Part shown: positions 10,229-21,871 of the stretch, in pieces | Layout of the letters: each line of letters begins with the position of its first letter | Numbering within the stretch: the first letter of the stretch is position 1 | Source: Neomicrococcus aestuarii | GTDB lineage: Bacteria > Actinomycetota > Actinomycetes > Actinomycetales > Micrococcaceae | DNA length: 64,000 nucleotides | NCBI RefSeq assembly: GCF_014201135.1 | Contig: NZ_JACHDR010000001.1 | Location: 682,001-746,000, forward strand | Direction of reading: 5' to 3' | Made by a program: the position numbers and the translations under genes | The notes under the pieces: generated by a model | What the model saw: only the letters and a program-made list of their open reading frames with translations | What the model was told of the DNA's origin: nothing | Database searches by the model: none

Positions 10229-10275
10229 AAAAAGGAAAACAACGCTCCGGCGCGTGTAAATGACATGCCGGAGCG
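10229..10275 (-). terminator. Terminator after erpA
   Basis: The 9-bp repeat CGCTCCGGC (10243-10251) pairs with GCCGGAGCG (10267-10275). On the minus strand the hairpin is followed by a T-rich stretch (10242-10229), as expected after the erpA stop at 10296. Confidence 0.75.
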
Positions 10276-10295
10276 AAGTTCCAAGTCAGCTCTGC

Positions 10296-10670
10296 TTAGT
10301 GGAAGGAGTCTCCACAGGCGCAAGAACCTGCAGCATTGGGATTATCGATCGTGAATCCCTGCTTGCTGATGGTGTCCTCGAAATCAATGGACGAGCCGCT
10401 CAAGTACGGAACGCTCATCTTGTCCACGATGACCTCAACGCCATCGAAATCACGCACGGAATCGCCATCCAACACGCGCTCATCAAAGTAGAGCTCGTAG
10501 ATCAGGCCGGAACAACCGCCTGGCTGAACGGCAACGCGCAAGCGAAGATCCGTACGTCCTTCTTGCTCCAGTAGGCTGCGAACCTTGCCCGCAGCTACAT
10601 CAGAGAGCAACACTTCGTGCGTTGGCATCTCCTCAGCAGAAGCCTGTACATCGTTAGTGACAGTACTCAT
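10296..10670 (-). CDS. erpA: A-type iron-sulfur cluster carrier/insertion protein
   Basis: A-type carriers accept Fe-S clusters and deliver them to target proteins. The 124-residue protein has the three conserved cysteines: one in PGGCSGL and a C-terminal pair in GSCACGDSF (CXC). The N-terminal 18 residues are a variable extension. It is a single gene with its own terminator. Placement next to the bc-aa3 genes fits a need for Fe-S insertion into QcrA, although that link is only inference. Confidence 0.92.
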   Translation of the reverse strand: MSTVTNDVQASAEEMPTHEVLLSDVAAGKVRSLLEQEGRTDLRLRVAVQPGGCSGLIYELYFDERVLDGDSVRDFDGVEVIVDKMSVPYLSGSSIDFEDTISKQGFTIDNPNAAGSCACGDSFH

Positions 10671-10834
10671 ATTTCATCAACTCGCTTTCTCACGGCCCGG
10701 ATGGTGATGGACCGCATCTATTGATCAATCTTACGTCTGCAAGGGCTAAGTTGCCGCACCAAACCTTCGCATAATGTTCAACGGCTTAGTCTGCAAACTT
10801 CTTCCCGAGCATGTGCGGTAGGTACTGCACCCTT

Positions 10835-12259
10835 TTACTCAGGAGATGAGGCGCCTAATCCACCAGCTGCTAGTCGAGCCAAAAGTAGCGCTTCGGCAGT
10901 AATGGCCTTCTCGAATTCGGGTAGGTGTAATGATTCGTTGGCGCTGTGTGCTCGAGAATCCGGATCCTCGACGCCCGTGATCAAGATATGCGCCGAGGGG
11001 TACAGCTCCTTAAGATCGGCAATAAACGGAATACTTCCGCCGATGCCCGTATTGACCGGATCGGTGCCCCAAGCATCCCGCAAGGATTCGTTCATGAGGC
11101 GAGCTGCGGCGTCGTGCTCTGCATCCTGTAAATAAGCGCTGCCCGCTTCCGTCACCGTGAAACGAACCTCAGCTCCCTGCAAATCCAAGCCTTCAATGTG
11201 GGTGCGCAAGGTCTCCCCCGCGGCCACGGGATCCTGGCCCGGTGCCAAGCGCACGCTGAGCTTGCCGCGTACCTGTGGAATCAGTGCGTTTGCCGAATTG
11301 GCGACGCTGACCATGTCCAAGCCGATGAGCGAAATTGCCGGTCGGTTCCACAAACGGTCCGTGATCTTTCCCGATCCCGCCAAGCGGTAGCCCTCCACTA
11401 CGGACGAATCTGAGCGGAACTGCTCTTCGTCATATTCCACCGTTGCAGTGTCTCTTTGTTCCAAGCCGGCCACTGCAACATTTCCGTCGGCGTCATGTAA
11501 TGAAGCGACCAATCGTGCCGCGAGAATCGGGGCATCCAGAATCGGACCACCAAACATTCCGGAGTGCACGGCGTGATCCAATGCGCGGATCTCGAACTCG
11601 GCGCCCAGCATGCCGCGCAACGAGGTAGTCAGTGCGGGAGTGCCCACGGACCAGTTCGCGGAGTCTGCCACCACAATTACGTCGGCGGCAAGATCCTCAC
11701 GGTGCGCTTCGAGAAAATTCCGGAACGACGGCGAACCCGCCTCTTCCTCCCCCTCAATGAACAAGGTGATGCCCAGACCGTGATCGGGAGTGGACTCCTC
11801 GAGCGCCCGGATGGCGGACCAGTGGGCCATCACGCCAGCCTTGTCATCCGCGGCACCGCGGCCGTACAGGCGGTCCCCGCGCTGCTCAGGTTCGAACGGT
11901 TCCGAGTCCCACAGCTCACGATCGCCTGGAGGCTGCACATCGTGGTGAGCGTAGAGCAGGATGGTGGGCTTTCCCGGGGCCGCCGGCTTCTTTGCCAGCA
12001 CCGCCGGGGAACCTTCGGTGCCATCGGGCTTGGGAGCCGTTGCGATGCGGACATCGTTAAAACCGAGTTCCCTCGCGAGTTCGGCGACCGCCTCAGCACT
12101 GCGACGCACATGAATCGGGTCAAACGAATCCCACGCTACAGACGGAATCCGGGCGAGGTTCTTGAGATGTTCAACGCTGGTAGAGAAGTTCTTCGAGACA
12201 ATCTGACGGATCGCGTCAACGTCTACGGCATCTTGAGATGGGATTGAGTGTGTTGCCAT
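10835..12259 (-). CDS. M20-family dipeptidase
   Basis: A zinc metallopeptidase of the M20 family, predicted to cleave dipeptides in the cytoplasm. Residues about 97-110 hold YAHHDVQPPGD (first metal His and catalytic Asp). GRGAADDKAG supplies the bridging Asp, and FIEGEEEAGSP the catalytic Glu-Glu pair. An insert of about 110 residues forms the lid domain, and GGSIPFIADL lies near the C-terminus. Length (474) fits the family. It is divergent from the DUF3043 gene, 36 bp apart. Substrate preference cannot be read from sequence; it could equally act on other short amides. Confidence 0.88.
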   Translation of the reverse strand: MATHSIPSQDAVDVDAIRQIVSKNFSTSVEHLKNLARIPSVAWDSFDPIHVRRSAEAVAELARELGFNDVRIATAPKPDGTEGSPAVLAKKPAAPGKPTILLYAHHDVQPPGDRELWDSEPFEPEQRGDRLYGRGAADDKAGVMAHWSAIRALEESTPDHGLGITLFIEGEEEAGSPSFRNFLEAHREDLAADVIVVADSANWSVGTPALTTSLRGMLGAEFEIRALDHAVHSGMFGGPILDAPILAARLVASLHDADGNVAVAGLEQRDTATVEYDEEQFRSDSSVVEGYRLAGSGKITDRLWNRPAISLIGLDMVSVANSANALIPQVRGKLSVRLAPGQDPVAAGETLRTHIEGLDLQGAEVRFTVTEAGSAYLQDAEHDAAARLMNESLRDAWGTDPVNTGIGGSIPFIADLKELYPSAHILITGVEDPDSRAHSANESLHLPEFEKAITAEALLLARLAAGGLGASSPE

Positions 12260-12295
12260 TTCTTCACTCTATCCACTGACCGGTAGGATTGTGGG

Positions 12296-12883
12296 GTGTT
12301 TGGACGCAAGAATAAAGAGACCGAGACCCCTGTAACCACTGAGCCGGAAGTCACCGACCGTGACCCGCAGGCTGGGAAGGGGGCACCGACGCCGAAGCGA
12401 TCGGTGCAGCAGGCTCAAAACAAGCGTCCGCTGGTGCCGAGCGATCGTAAGCTCAGCAAGGAACAGAAGATCAAAGAACGCGAAGAGCGTCAGCGTCAGT
12501 TCCGCCTTGCGAATGAGACCGCCGATGAGCGTTACCTCTTGCCGAAGGATCGTGGGGAGCAAAAGCGCTTCGCCCGTGCCTTTGTAGACGCCCGTTACAT
12601 GTTCTCTGAATACCTGATGTTCGTCCTGTTGGCCTTCATTATTGTTGCGCTCCTCATTCAGGACATCAGCGTGCAGTCCTACATCACGCTGGCCATGTGG
12701 GCAGTTCTGCTCATCACCGTGGTGGACACTCTCATCATGACCCGCAAGCTTAAGAAGCGCCTTCTGGAGAAGTTCGGCACCGTGGAGCGAGGCGTGCTCT
12801 GGTACGCGGCGACTCGTGGCATGCAGTTCCGCAAGCTTCGTCTGCCGAAGCCGCAGGTTGCGCGCGGCGAGCACCCACAGTAA
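12296..12883 (+). CDS. DUF3043 membrane protein
   Basis: A 195-residue protein of the actinobacterial DUF3043 family, function unknown. The N-terminal half (residues 1-95) is highly charged and low in complexity, with KRSVQQAQNKRPLVPSDRK and a KEQKIKEREERQRQFR stretch. It then has two hydrophobic helices (about residues 105-120 and 127-143) and a basic C-terminal tail. The start is a GTG. A terminator follows directly, so it is a single-gene unit. Confidence 0.85.
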   Translation: MFGRKNKETETPVTTEPEVTDRDPQAGKGAPTPKRSVQQAQNKRPLVPSDRKLSKEQKIKEREERQRQFRLANETADERYLLPKDRGEQKRFARAFVDARYMFSEYLMFVLLAFIIVALLIQDISVQSYITLAMWAVLLITVVDTLIMTRKLKKRLLEKFGTVERGVLWYAATRGMQFRKLRLPKPQVARGEHPQ

Positions 12884-12905
12884 GCGCACTTCAGTCAGTT
12901 TTTAG

Positions 12906-12951
12906 CTGGGCCGGTACCGCATCATGTATGCAGTACCGGCCCAGTTTTTTT
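12906..12951 (+). terminator. Rho-independent terminator after the DUF3043 gene
   Basis: A 12-bp perfect stem (12906-12917 with 12933-12944), a 15-nt loop and seven T residues follow the stop codon by about 20 bp. Confidence 0.92.
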
Positions 12952-13033
12952 GTGTGAACTACTTCCCCAGTTCTAAGTGTCAGGGGGTGCTCATAGTCTT
13001 CTTGTGTGTAAACATCTACAGGAGGTTATAGGT

Positions 13034-13279
13034 ATGACGACGATGAGTTCGAGGCTTACATGGGGCCAGGTTGTTCAGAACTGGGAGTCCCTTCGCAAGC
13101 AAGGAGGCCTTGGTAAGGATGGAACCTTCTTGGGCCACTCGCTCGAGGAAGCCCGTCAGCGGAATCCCAAGCAGGGTGTATACGAACAGACCTACCTCCG
13201 CGAACGCCGGCGCCGCGTGGATCGTCTCGCCGAACCTCCGGAAGCCGAGGCAAGCTCGCCGACTACTGAGGGAAGCTAG
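13034..13279 (+). CDS. Small hypothetical protein, 81 residues
   Basis: I do not recognise a named family. The protein starts MTTMSSRLTWGQVV and is hydrophilic, with a basic run RERRRRVDR near residue 60 and an acidic, proline-containing tail. The start is decided by a perfect AGGAGGT (13020-13026) 7 nt upstream, which makes real translation likely; an earlier in-frame start at 12977 is less credible. Its stop codon interlocks with that of pyrD on the opposite strand (shared CTAG). Confidence 0.7.
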   Translation: MTTMSSRLTWGQVVQNWESLRKQGGLGKDGTFLGHSLEEARQRNPKQGVYEQTYLRERRRRVDRLAEPPEAEASSPTTEGS

Positions 13280-14364
13280 CTGCGAGCTAGACGCCCGGCG
13301 CGCTGCGCCTTCTTCAGCCCCGCATTGATGCGCCATGCCCAGAATGGACCCTCGTAGAGGAACGCGGTGTAGGCCTGAACAAGGTCTGCACCGGCGTTCA
13401 AACGATCGATCACGTCTTCAGCATCGGTGACTCCGCCCACGGAGATGATGGCGATACTGTCTGGAAGCAGTGCACGAAGCTGCTGGAGGACCTGCATGGA
13501 GCGGTCTTTGAGCGGTGCGCCGGACAAGCCGCCGGCGCCCATCGACTCGACGGCATCGCTGCTCGTGGAGAGACCTTCGCGCGAAATGGTGGTGTTGGTG
13601 GCGATAATGCCATCGAGCTTGAGCTCGATTGCCAGCGCCGCAACCTCTGCGATGTCTTCGTCCGCGAGGTCGGGTGCGATTTTTACCAGCAGGGGTACAC
13701 GGCGCTGGGCTTTTGCTTCAGACTCATCGCGGACCGCTTCAAGGATGGGACGGAGACTCTCCACGGACTGCAAGAGACGAAGACCCGGAGTGTTCGGGGA
13801 GGAAACATTGACCACCATGTAGTCGGCAAGTGGTGCCAAGGTCGCCGCGCTGGTCCGGTAATCGGATACAGCGTCCTCGAGTTCCACAACCTTGCTTTTG
13901 CCAATGTTGATGCCCAAGATGGGGCGAGTGCGGCCGAAGCGGCGTGACAGATGTGTAAGAGATTCGCGGATGCGCGGTGCAACGGCTGCTGCACCGGGAT
14001 TATTGAAGCCCATACGGTTGATGAGCGCTTTGTCCTCAACAAGGCGGAAGAGGCGCGGTTGAGAGTTACCGGGTTGCGCGATTGCGGTCACGGTACCCAC
14101 TTCAATGTGGCCGAAACCAAGGTCGCAAAGCGCTGTGGTTCCGTGTCCTTCCTTGTCAAAGCCCGCTGCGAGGCCGAACGGTGAGGGGAAGGTCAAGCCC
14201 ATGACGGTGCGTTCCAGGGACTGATCGGGTGCGGTCATGCGGCGAAGTACTGCGGAGGCGCCCGTTTTTTCTGCGAGTCGCACCATGGAAAATCCCACGT
14301 GGTGAGCCTTTTCAGGTTCCATACCGGAAAAGAAGACTTTAAAGAACGTGGGATAAAAGCGCAT
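13276..14364 (-). CDS. pyrD: Quinone-dependent dihydroorotate dehydrogenase (class 2)
   Basis: Oxidises dihydroorotate to orotate in pyrimidine synthesis, passing electrons to the membrane quinone. The 362-residue length and the N-terminal helical extension (FYPTFFKVFFSGMEPEKAHH) mark the membrane-associated class 2. GLAAGFDKEG binds FMN, and VNVSSPNTPGLR carries the catalytic Ser region. ATNTTISREGL and IISVGGVTDAEDV form the FMN phosphate site. It is monocistronic and overlaps the small plus-strand gene by 4 bp at the 3' ends. Confidence 0.95.
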   Translation of the reverse strand: MRFYPTFFKVFFSGMEPEKAHHVGFSMVRLAEKTGASAVLRRMTAPDQSLERTVMGLTFPSPFGLAAGFDKEGHGTTALCDLGFGHIEVGTVTAIAQPGNSQPRLFRLVEDKALINRMGFNNPGAAAVAPRIRESLTHLSRRFGRTRPILGINIGKSKVVELEDAVSDYRTSAATLAPLADYMVVNVSSPNTPGLRLLQSVESLRPILEAVRDESEAKAQRRVPLLVKIAPDLADEDIAEVAALAIELKLDGIIATNTTISREGLSTSSDAVESMGAGGLSGAPLKDRSMQVLQQLRALLPDSIAIISVGGVTDAEDVIDRLNAGADLVQAYTAFLYEGPFWAWRINAGLKKAQRAGRLARS

Positions 14365-14496
14365 GCGAAGTATTCTTCCAGCGTCACGCAGACCTCACCA
14401 AATAACTGGCGAGGGTCCGCTGAGGTTTCGACGCTCTCGTCCGTGGCCTGACCTGCTCCGCTGCGGCAATCCCCCGCTTTTCAGTAGGCTCTGTTC

Positions 14497-15573
14497 ATGA
14501 CCGTGCCACCAGTTGATCAGCAGCACACCTCGCGTGACGGCGTCCCCTTCGGCGAGTTCGCGGAGGACACCGTTGACGGTGAGTGGCGGCCGGATATTCT
14601 GGGCGACGGTTTTGAGTACACGACGCTACATTTTGAGGACGACGACGAAGGCCCGGTTTCGGCGACCCTCGTACGGTTTCGCCCGGATTCTGGTGGAGGG
14701 ACGGTTAGTACGACGACGCAGGGTCGCGTTCGCGCTGTCCTGTATTTACACGGGTGGAGCGATTACTTCTACCACCGTCGACTTGCCGAGTACTGGCACG
14801 AACAAGGTGTTCACTTCTTTGCACTGGATCTTCGAAGATTTGGCAGAAGCCTTCGCAAGTGGACCACGCCAGGATTCATTACTGACCTGACTGAATACGA
14901 TGAGGATCTCACCACAGCGATAGGCCGGATCCACGATGACCTTAAAGCACTGCTCGGCGATGAAGCCGATGTTGAGTTGGTCGGGATGGCACATTCCACG
15001 GGTGGACTGGTGATGTCTCTATTTGCCGCACGCCATCCAGAAACTTTCGCGGCGTTGATCTTGAATTCACCGTGGCTTGAGTTCTACGGTTCCACTCCCC
15101 TACGCAACACCGTGGGATCACTCTTGACACCTCTGGCGAGGCGCAATCCACGCCAGCTGGTCAAGCTGCCAGAGGTTGATCACTATTGGCGCTCACTGAG
15201 CCGGGAAGCCGACGGCGAATGGGATCTGCACCCGGTATGGCGGCCTCGTCTGGCCTTCCCTATCCGCGCAGGCTGGCTGCTGGCCATCTTGAACGGACAC
15301 GCTCAGGTCAGCAAAGGGCTGAACATTCAGACGCCAATTCTGGCACTGTATTCCGAACGCTCGAAGCTAGGACTGAGCTTCGTCCCCGAAATGATGGCCG
15401 CCGATTCCGTACTCGACGTCGACGTGAACCTCAAACGGGTATTGAGCTTAGGCAGCAACGTGACAGTAGTTCGAATTGCGGACGGAATGCACGACCTTTT
15501 GAGTTCGTCTTCTGACGTGCGCGAAGGTGCGTACGCGGCGATTACGCGCTGGTCTCAGGGGTACTTGCGCTAG
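14497..15573 (+). CDS. Alpha/beta hydrolase, serine aminopeptidase/monoacylglycerol lipase-like
   Basis: A predicted cytoplasmic serine hydrolase. The oxyanion-hole strand reads [11 protein letters not shown], the nucleophile elbow is GMAHSTGG (Ser near residue 168), and the catalytic His lies in DGMHDLL near the C-terminus. [12 protein letters not shown] is the usual second strand of the fold. About 65 N-terminal residues precede the core. The last 32 bp overlap the 3' end of uppS on the other strand. Substrate is unknown; lipid esters are the commonest for relatives. Confidence 0.85.
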   Translation: MTVPPVDQQHTSRDGVPFGEFAEDTVDGEWRPDILGDGFEYTTLHFEDDDEGPVSATLVRFRPDSGGGTVSTTTQGRVRAVLYLHGWSDYFYHRRLAEYWHEQGVHFFALDLRRFGRSLRKWTTPGFITDLTEYDEDLTTAIGRIHDDLKALLGDEADVELVGMAHSTGGLVMSLFAARHPETFAALILNSPWLEFYGSTPLRNTVGSLLTPLARRNPRQLVKLPEVDHYWRSLSREADGEWDLHPVWRPRLAFPIRAGWLLAILNGHAQVSKGLNIQTPILALYSERSKLGLSFVPEMMAADSVLDVDVNLKRVLSLGSNVTVVRIADGMHDLLSSSSDVREGAYAAITRWSQGYLR

Positions 15574-16345
15574 CCTGATCGATCGCGCCACCGTATCGGC
15601 GGTCGCGTTGCGCGTAGAGTTCCACTGCTTCCCACAGAGTCCGGCGATCAACGTCAGGCCAGAGCTTATCCATGAACACCATCTCCGCGTACGCTGATTG
15701 CCACAGCAGGAAGTTCGATGTGCGCTGCTCGCCAGAGGTGCGTAAGAACAGGTCAACATCGGGTAGCTCAGGCGCGTAAAGGTATTTATTGAGCGTGCGC
15801 TCTGTGATGCCGTGGGGTGAGAGCTTCCCACGCTGGACATCCTCGGCAAGCTTGGCAATACCATCGGCGATCTCAGCGCGACCCCCATAGTTTACGCACA
15901 TGGTCAGCTGTGTTCCGGTGTTCTGTGCGGTCAGCTTTTCAGCGGCCTGCAGTTCTTTGATAACACTGGACCACAAGCGAGGTTTGCGACCCGCCCACCG
16001 AATGCGGACACCCCAAGAGTTCAGAGTGTCGCGTTGCCGGCGAAGAACATCTCGAGAGAATCCCATGAGGAAGCGGACTTCTTCGGGGCTGCGCTTCCAG
16101 TTCTCCGTTGAAAATGCGTAGACGGAAACATACTTGATACCCAGCTCAACGGCGCCCGCCATGACATCCAGCAAAGCGGCTTCGCCCGCCCGGTGTCCTT
16201 CGGTGCGGGGCAATCCACGCTGATTGGCCCATCGACCGTTGCCATCCATCACGATTGCGACGTGTTCTGGGATAAACCGCGGGTCCATCGCGGGCGCCGT
16301 TGCTCCCGAAGGGTGCGGATAGGGAGCCTGGTACGTGCCGCTCAC
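15542..16345 (-). CDS. uppS: Isoprenyl (undecaprenyl/decaprenyl) diphosphate synthase
   Basis: A cis-prenyltransferase that extends farnesyl or geranyl diphosphate with isopentenyl diphosphate to make the lipid carrier for cell-wall synthesis. The signature [12 protein letters not shown], followed by GHRAGE, is at about residues 28-52; the [12 protein letters not shown] stretch and the C-terminal [19 protein letters not shown] motif are also present. The N-terminal 25 residues are a proline-rich extension. Its ATG overlaps the recO stop by 4 bp, so it is cotranslated with recO. Confidence 0.95.
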   Translation of the reverse strand: MSGTYQAPYPHPSGATAPAMDPRFIPEHVAIVMDGNGRWANQRGLPRTEGHRAGEAALLDVMAGAVELGIKYVSVYAFSTENWKRSPEEVRFLMGFSRDVLRRQRDTLNSWGVRIRWAGRKPRLWSSVIKELQAAEKLTAQNTGTQLTMCVNYGGRAEIADGIAKLAEDVQRGKLSPHGITERTLNKYLYAPELPDVDLFLRTSGEQRTSNFLLWQSAYAEMVFMDKLWPDVDRRTLWEAVELYAQRDRRYGGAIDQASASTPETSA

Positions 16346-17103
16346 TCGGTAATCCTTTCAATATGTCGCATGGACGTCAGGCCACGCTCAAGGTGCCATT
16401 GTACGAAAGCGGTAACAATTCCGGAGGCAGCACGCTGATCAGCGGGATCCGCGATGTCTATAGCTTCCCAGTTCCCACTCAAAAGAGCCGCCAACAGAGA
16501 GACAGTCGATGGCCCTGGCGAGAGCGAACCTGAAGGCCGGCAATCAACACACACGCTTCCGCCGCCAACAACATTTACGGAAGCATGAGGTCCAGGTTTT
16601 CCGCACTTCGCGCATTCTTCGAAGTTGGGTGCCCAGCCTTCGGCGGCGAGAGCGCGCAATAAGTAGGAATCCAGGACGCGCGTCGGGTTATGTCCGCCGC
16701 GTGCCAAGGTGGCCAGTGCCCCATGGAATAGCCGGTACTGTACGGCCGATGATTCGTCGTCAGCTTGGGTCAAGCGCTCCGCGGTTTCGGCCATGACATT
16801 TGCCGTGGTGAACAGTGTGTAATCCGTTGCAATGTACTGACCGTAGGGACGCTTGAGCTCCGCCTGAGTGACAATATCCAGAGTTCGGCCTTGGACAATT
16901 TGCGCGTCCACGTACATGAACGGTTCTAAAGTTGCACCGAGTTTAGAGGTGGTACGACGAACGCCCTTCGCGACCGCTCGAACCTGCCCACGATCGGGAG
17001 TGAGCATCACAATGATGCGGTCTGCTTCGCCTAGCTTGTAGGTGCGAAGCACTATCCCGTGGGTTCGGTAGGAGCGTGCCGCGAAGGACGCGTGTCGTGA
17101 CAT
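16342..17103 (-). CDS. recO: DNA repair protein RecO
   Basis: RecO anneals single strands and helps load RecA in the RecFOR recombination pathway. The N-terminal OB fold includes [19 protein letters not shown]. The C-terminal half has a zinc-binding set, CAKCGKPG and later CVDC. Length (253) is typical. The recO-uppS pair with ATGA overlap is a conserved actinobacterial arrangement. Confidence 0.94.
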   Translation of the reverse strand: MSRHASFAARSYRTHGIVLRTYKLGEADRIIVMLTPDRGQVRAVAKGVRRTTSKLGATLEPFMYVDAQIVQGRTLDIVTQAELKRPYGQYIATDYTLFTTANVMAETAERLTQADDESSAVQYRLFHGALATLARGGHNPTRVLDSYLLRALAAEGWAPNFEECAKCGKPGPHASVNVVGGGSVCVDCRPSGSLSPGPSTVSLLAALLSGNWEAIDIADPADQRAASGIVTAFVQWHLERGLTSMRHIERITE

Positions 17104-17145
17104 ATATCTTCAGTATCCGCGCGTTATGCGCGGTACCCTCACTCG

Positions 17146-18990
<1,845 letters not shown>

Positions 18991-19035
18991 TTAGGCCCCG
19001 CCGCGGCGGCTAAGTAGTAGCAATCCCGAAAGCAT
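18991..19035 (-). CDS. leuA leader peptide with four consecutive Leu codons
   Basis: A 14-codon frame, MLSGLLLLSRRGGA, ends at a TAA 97 nt before the leuA start. Five of 14 codons are leucine and four are consecutive (TTG CTA CTA CTT); the CTA codons are rare in this genome as judged from neighbouring genes. This is the classic layout of an attenuation leader peptide, in which stalling at Leu codons changes downstream RNA folding. Leucine attenuation in actinobacteria is established; its operation here is inferred. Confidence 0.8.
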   Translation of the reverse strand: MLSGLLLLSRRGGA

Positions 19036-19107
19036 GTTTCGACCCTAGCACTCCCCTAGCCCCACTTCGCGACTTGTTAACGACCGAGTGTCGTAATTAC
19101 TGGTGGC

Positions 19108-20058
19108 TTAGAAGCCGAGTCGTCCCAGCTGTTTGGGGTCTCGCTGCCATTCCTTCGCGACCTTCACGTGCAGGTCAAGGTAGATTTTGGTCCCCAACAG
19201 GGTTTCGATCTCCTTGCGAGCCTTGGTGCCGACGTCTCGAAGTCGCGTTCCACCCTTGCCAATGACGATCGCCTTTTGGCTTGGCCGTTCGACGTAGAGA
19301 TTGACGTGAATATCCACCATCGGATTATCGGCGGGACGGTCTTCGCGAGGGATCATTTCCTCAACCACAACAGCCAACGAGTGCGGCAGTTCATCGCGGA
19401 CACCCTCGAGTGCGGCCTCGCGAATGAGCTCGGAAATCATTTTCATTTCCGGCTCGTCCGTCAGTTCCCCGTCTGGGTACAACGGCGGTGAAACTGGCAT
19501 GAGCTGTGCCAGGACCTTAGCGACCTCTTCGACTTGGTAGCCGTCCTTAGCAGATACCGGTACGACGGCGGCAAACCCCTTGGGTGCCAAGAGTTCCTCT
19601 CCCAGCTTGGTGACGGCGAGCAATTGCTCGGCCAGTTGCGCTGGGTTGACGAGGTCCGTCTTGGTGACGAGGGCAATGATGGGCGTACGAGGGGGTAGTC
19701 CACCGAGCTTTTGGGCGATGAACTTGTCGCCAGGGCCAATCTTTTCGTTGGCTGGGAGGCAGAAGCCCACGGCGTCCACTTCACCCAAGGTTTCCGCAAC
19801 GAGGTCGTTGAGTCGCTGACCTAGAAGCGTGCGGGGGCGGTGTAGTCCCGGGGTGTCAACGAGGATCAGCTGAGAATCCTCGCGGTGCACGATTCCGCGA
19901 ATGGTGTGACGCGTGGTCTGCGGCTTATTGGAGGTAATGGCCACCTTTTGTCCCACCATTGCATTGGTGAGCGTGGACTTTCCGGCGTTGGGACGTCCTA
20001 CGAAGGAGGTGAATCCGGCACGGAAGTTTTCCGGCGTGGTTTCAGTGGTGTTACTCAT
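19108..20058 (-). CDS. era: GTPase Era
   Basis: An essential GTPase that binds 16S rRNA near its 3' end and assists 30S maturation. Walker A is GRPNAGKST (about residues 21-29), G3 is DTPG, G4 is TKTD, and the C-terminal KH domain contains VIGKGGTRLRDVG. Length 316 is slightly above the norm because of a short N-terminal extension. Its start overlaps the stop of the CNNM gene by 4 bp, placing it in a cluster with ybeY and phoH. Confidence 0.96.
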   Translation of the reverse strand: MSNTTETTPENFRAGFTSFVGRPNAGKSTLTNAMVGQKVAITSNKPQTTRHTIRGIVHREDSQLILVDTPGLHRPRTLLGQRLNDLVAETLGEVDAVGFCLPANEKIGPGDKFIAQKLGGLPPRTPIIALVTKTDLVNPAQLAEQLLAVTKLGEELLAPKGFAAVVPVSAKDGYQVEEVAKVLAQLMPVSPPLYPDGELTDEPEMKMISELIREAALEGVRDELPHSLAVVVEEMIPREDRPADNPMVDIHVNLYVERPSQKAIVIGKGGTRLRDVGTKARKEIETLLGTKIYLDLHVKVAKEWQRDPKQLGRLGF

Positions 20059-21401
20059 GAGGCTTGCTCGCTTTCGAGGTGGTGAATGTCTGCAGAATCG
20101 CGTCGTCCGCTGGAACCGTGAGAACCGTGAGATTCTTCGTCCTCTTCGGTGTCTTCGGGTTCAAACCAGGTCAGAAGGAAACCGATTCTGTTGCGGCGCC
20201 CCTCGAGAGTTTCTGCGTGGAGATGGATTCCTTCGACGGAAACCTCCGAACCCACGATGGGCACGCGGCCCAAGTACTTGGCTAGAAGGCCACCGGCGGT
20301 ATCTACTTCGTCGTCTTCAAGATCCTTGTTGAAGAGTTCGCCAAGGTCGTCGAGTGGTGTGCGGGCGCTGATTCGGAACACGCCGGGACGTACTTCTTCA
20401 ACGTCTGGCCGGGAGCGATCGTACTCGTCGTCGATCTCGCCGACGATTTCCTCAATCAAGTCTTCGAGGGTGACCAGGCCGGCAGTTCCGCCGTACTCGT
20501 CAATCACAATCGCCACGTGGGTGGACTCGATCTGCAGTTCTTTCAACAGTTCTGCCACAGACTTGGATTCGGGAACGTAGCGGACGTCTCGAGCGATGTC
20601 ATCGACGGTGGAATCTGGATCTGACTTGAAGTGCAGTTCTCGTGCGATGTCCTTCAAGTACACGATGCCCACGATGTGGTCGCTGGTTTCTTGAATCACG
20701 GGAATTCTGGAGCAGCCGGATTTCAAGCACAAAGTCATGCAGTCGGCGAGCGATGTTCCCGAATCAACGGTGACCATGTCTGTGCGCGGAACCATGACGG
20801 AACGCACCCGGGTGTCTCCGAGGTCGAAGACGGAATGGATGAATTCTGCCTCAACGTCTTCAATCATGTCCGCTTCGTTAGCGCGGTCCACCATGTCTCG
20901 GAAGTGTTCTTCGGAGAAGAAGGCTTCGTCGCCGCTGGTCTCGCCCGGAGACAACTTATTGCCGACAGCCACAAGCCATTGCGGAATTGGACCTAGGACC
21001 ATGCGCAAGAGTCGGATGAGCGGGGCGGTGCCTGCTACGAAGGAGGAAGCACGGTTGCGTCCCAAGCGGCGAGGAGAAACTCCCACCACCACGAACGCCA
21101 TGAGTGACATGGTCAGGGTGGCCGCTAACCCGGCGATCCACAAGTTCTCAATCAGGAACGTGAACAGCATGGCTACGGCGACGGCGGTTGCCATCTCAAA
21201 CCACAAGCGCCACAAGCGAAGAGCGTTGGTGTGCGGGACGGGATCGTCCAGGATGGCACGCAGAGCGCTCTTGGGTTTGTGTGCCAAGAGCTGCTCGGCT
21301 TCTTGCCGACTCAGGTAGAAGAAAGCTGCCTCAACAGCGGACAGGAGGCCAGCGATCGCAAGAAACGCAAGAGCTCCGATCGCAAGGGTGGCAGGAATCA
21401 T
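20055..21401 (-). CDS. CNNM-domain (DUF21)/CBS hemolysin-family protein
   Basis: A membrane protein of the CNNM/CorC family, linked in other bacteria to magnesium and cobalt handling. Residues 1-150 hold a DUF21 domain with three to four helices. Two CBS domains lie at about 200-330, including MVPRTDMVTVDSG and VIDEYGGTAGLVTLEDL. The C-terminal transporter-associated domain spans about 340-420, and the acidic tail EPEDTEEDEESHGSHG is likely disordered. It overlaps era and ybeY by 4 bp each, a conserved order in actinobacteria. Transport activity is not proven for this family as a whole. Confidence 0.9.
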   Translation of the reverse strand: MIPATLAIGALAFLAIAGLLSAVEAAFFYLSRQEAEQLLAHKPKSALRAILDDPVPHTNALRLWRLWFEMATAVAVAMLFTFLIENLWIAGLAATLTMSLMAFVVVGVSPRRLGRNRASSFVAGTAPLIRLLRMVLGPIPQWLVAVGNKLSPGETSGDEAFFSEEHFRDMVDRANEADMIEDVEAEFIHSVFDLGDTRVRSVMVPRTDMVTVDSGTSLADCMTLCLKSGCSRIPVIQETSDHIVGIVYLKDIARELHFKSDPDSTVDDIARDVRYVPESKSVAELLKELQIESTHVAIVIDEYGGTAGLVTLEDLIEEIVGEIDDEYDRSRPDVEEVRPGVFRISARTPLDDLGELFNKDLEDDEVDTAGGLLAKYLGRVPIVGSEVSVEGIHLHAETLEGRRNRIGFLLTWFEPEDTEEDEESHGSHGSSGRRDSADIHHLESEQAS

Positions 21402-21871
21402 TGAATGGTCTCCTTGGGAGCAGGGCGACCCAGGAACTTCTCCAAAAGCTCGCGCTGCAGCGAGAACATTTCCTCGCGGTCATCTGGTTCATCGTGGTCA
21501 AAGCCAAGGAGGTGCAAGAGCCCGTGGGTGGTTAGCAAGAGCACTTCGTCCAAATAGGAGTGCCCACCCGCCTTCGCCTGATCCTGTGCCACCATCGGGC
21601 AGATCACAATGTCACCGAGCATGCCGGCGCTACTGGGCTTTCCGGGGGTGCCGGGAGTAAGTTCATCCATCGGAAAGGACATGACGTCCGTGGCGCCTTC
21701 GAGGTCCATCCACTCCACGTGCAATCGTGAGCTGGCTTCCTCATCCACCAGCGTGATGCCTACTTCAGCTTCCGGGTGAACCCACAGGCTGTCGAGAACG
21801 TGACGGGCTAGCTTACGAACCTCATCGAGGTCCGTGGCGATCGAGGTTTCGTTGCTGATTTCAATGGACAT
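21398..21871 (-). CDS. ybeY: Endoribonuclease YbeY
   Basis: A zinc-dependent RNase for 16S rRNA 3' maturation and ribosome quality control. The metal motif HGLLHLLGFDHD is at about residues 124-135. The chosen ATG (21871) gives MSIEISNET, the usual family start; a longer frame to 21943 would add 24 basic residues lying entirely within phoH. With this start the gene overlaps phoH by 11 bp. Confidence 0.93.
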   Translation of the reverse strand: MSIEISNETSIATDLDEVRKLARHVLDSLWVHPEAEVGITLVDEEASSRLHVEWMDLEGATDVMSFPMDELTPGTPGKPSSAGMLGDIVICPMVAQDQAKAGGHSYLDEVLLLTTHGLLHLLGFDHDEPDDREEMFSLQRELLEKFLGRPAPKETIQ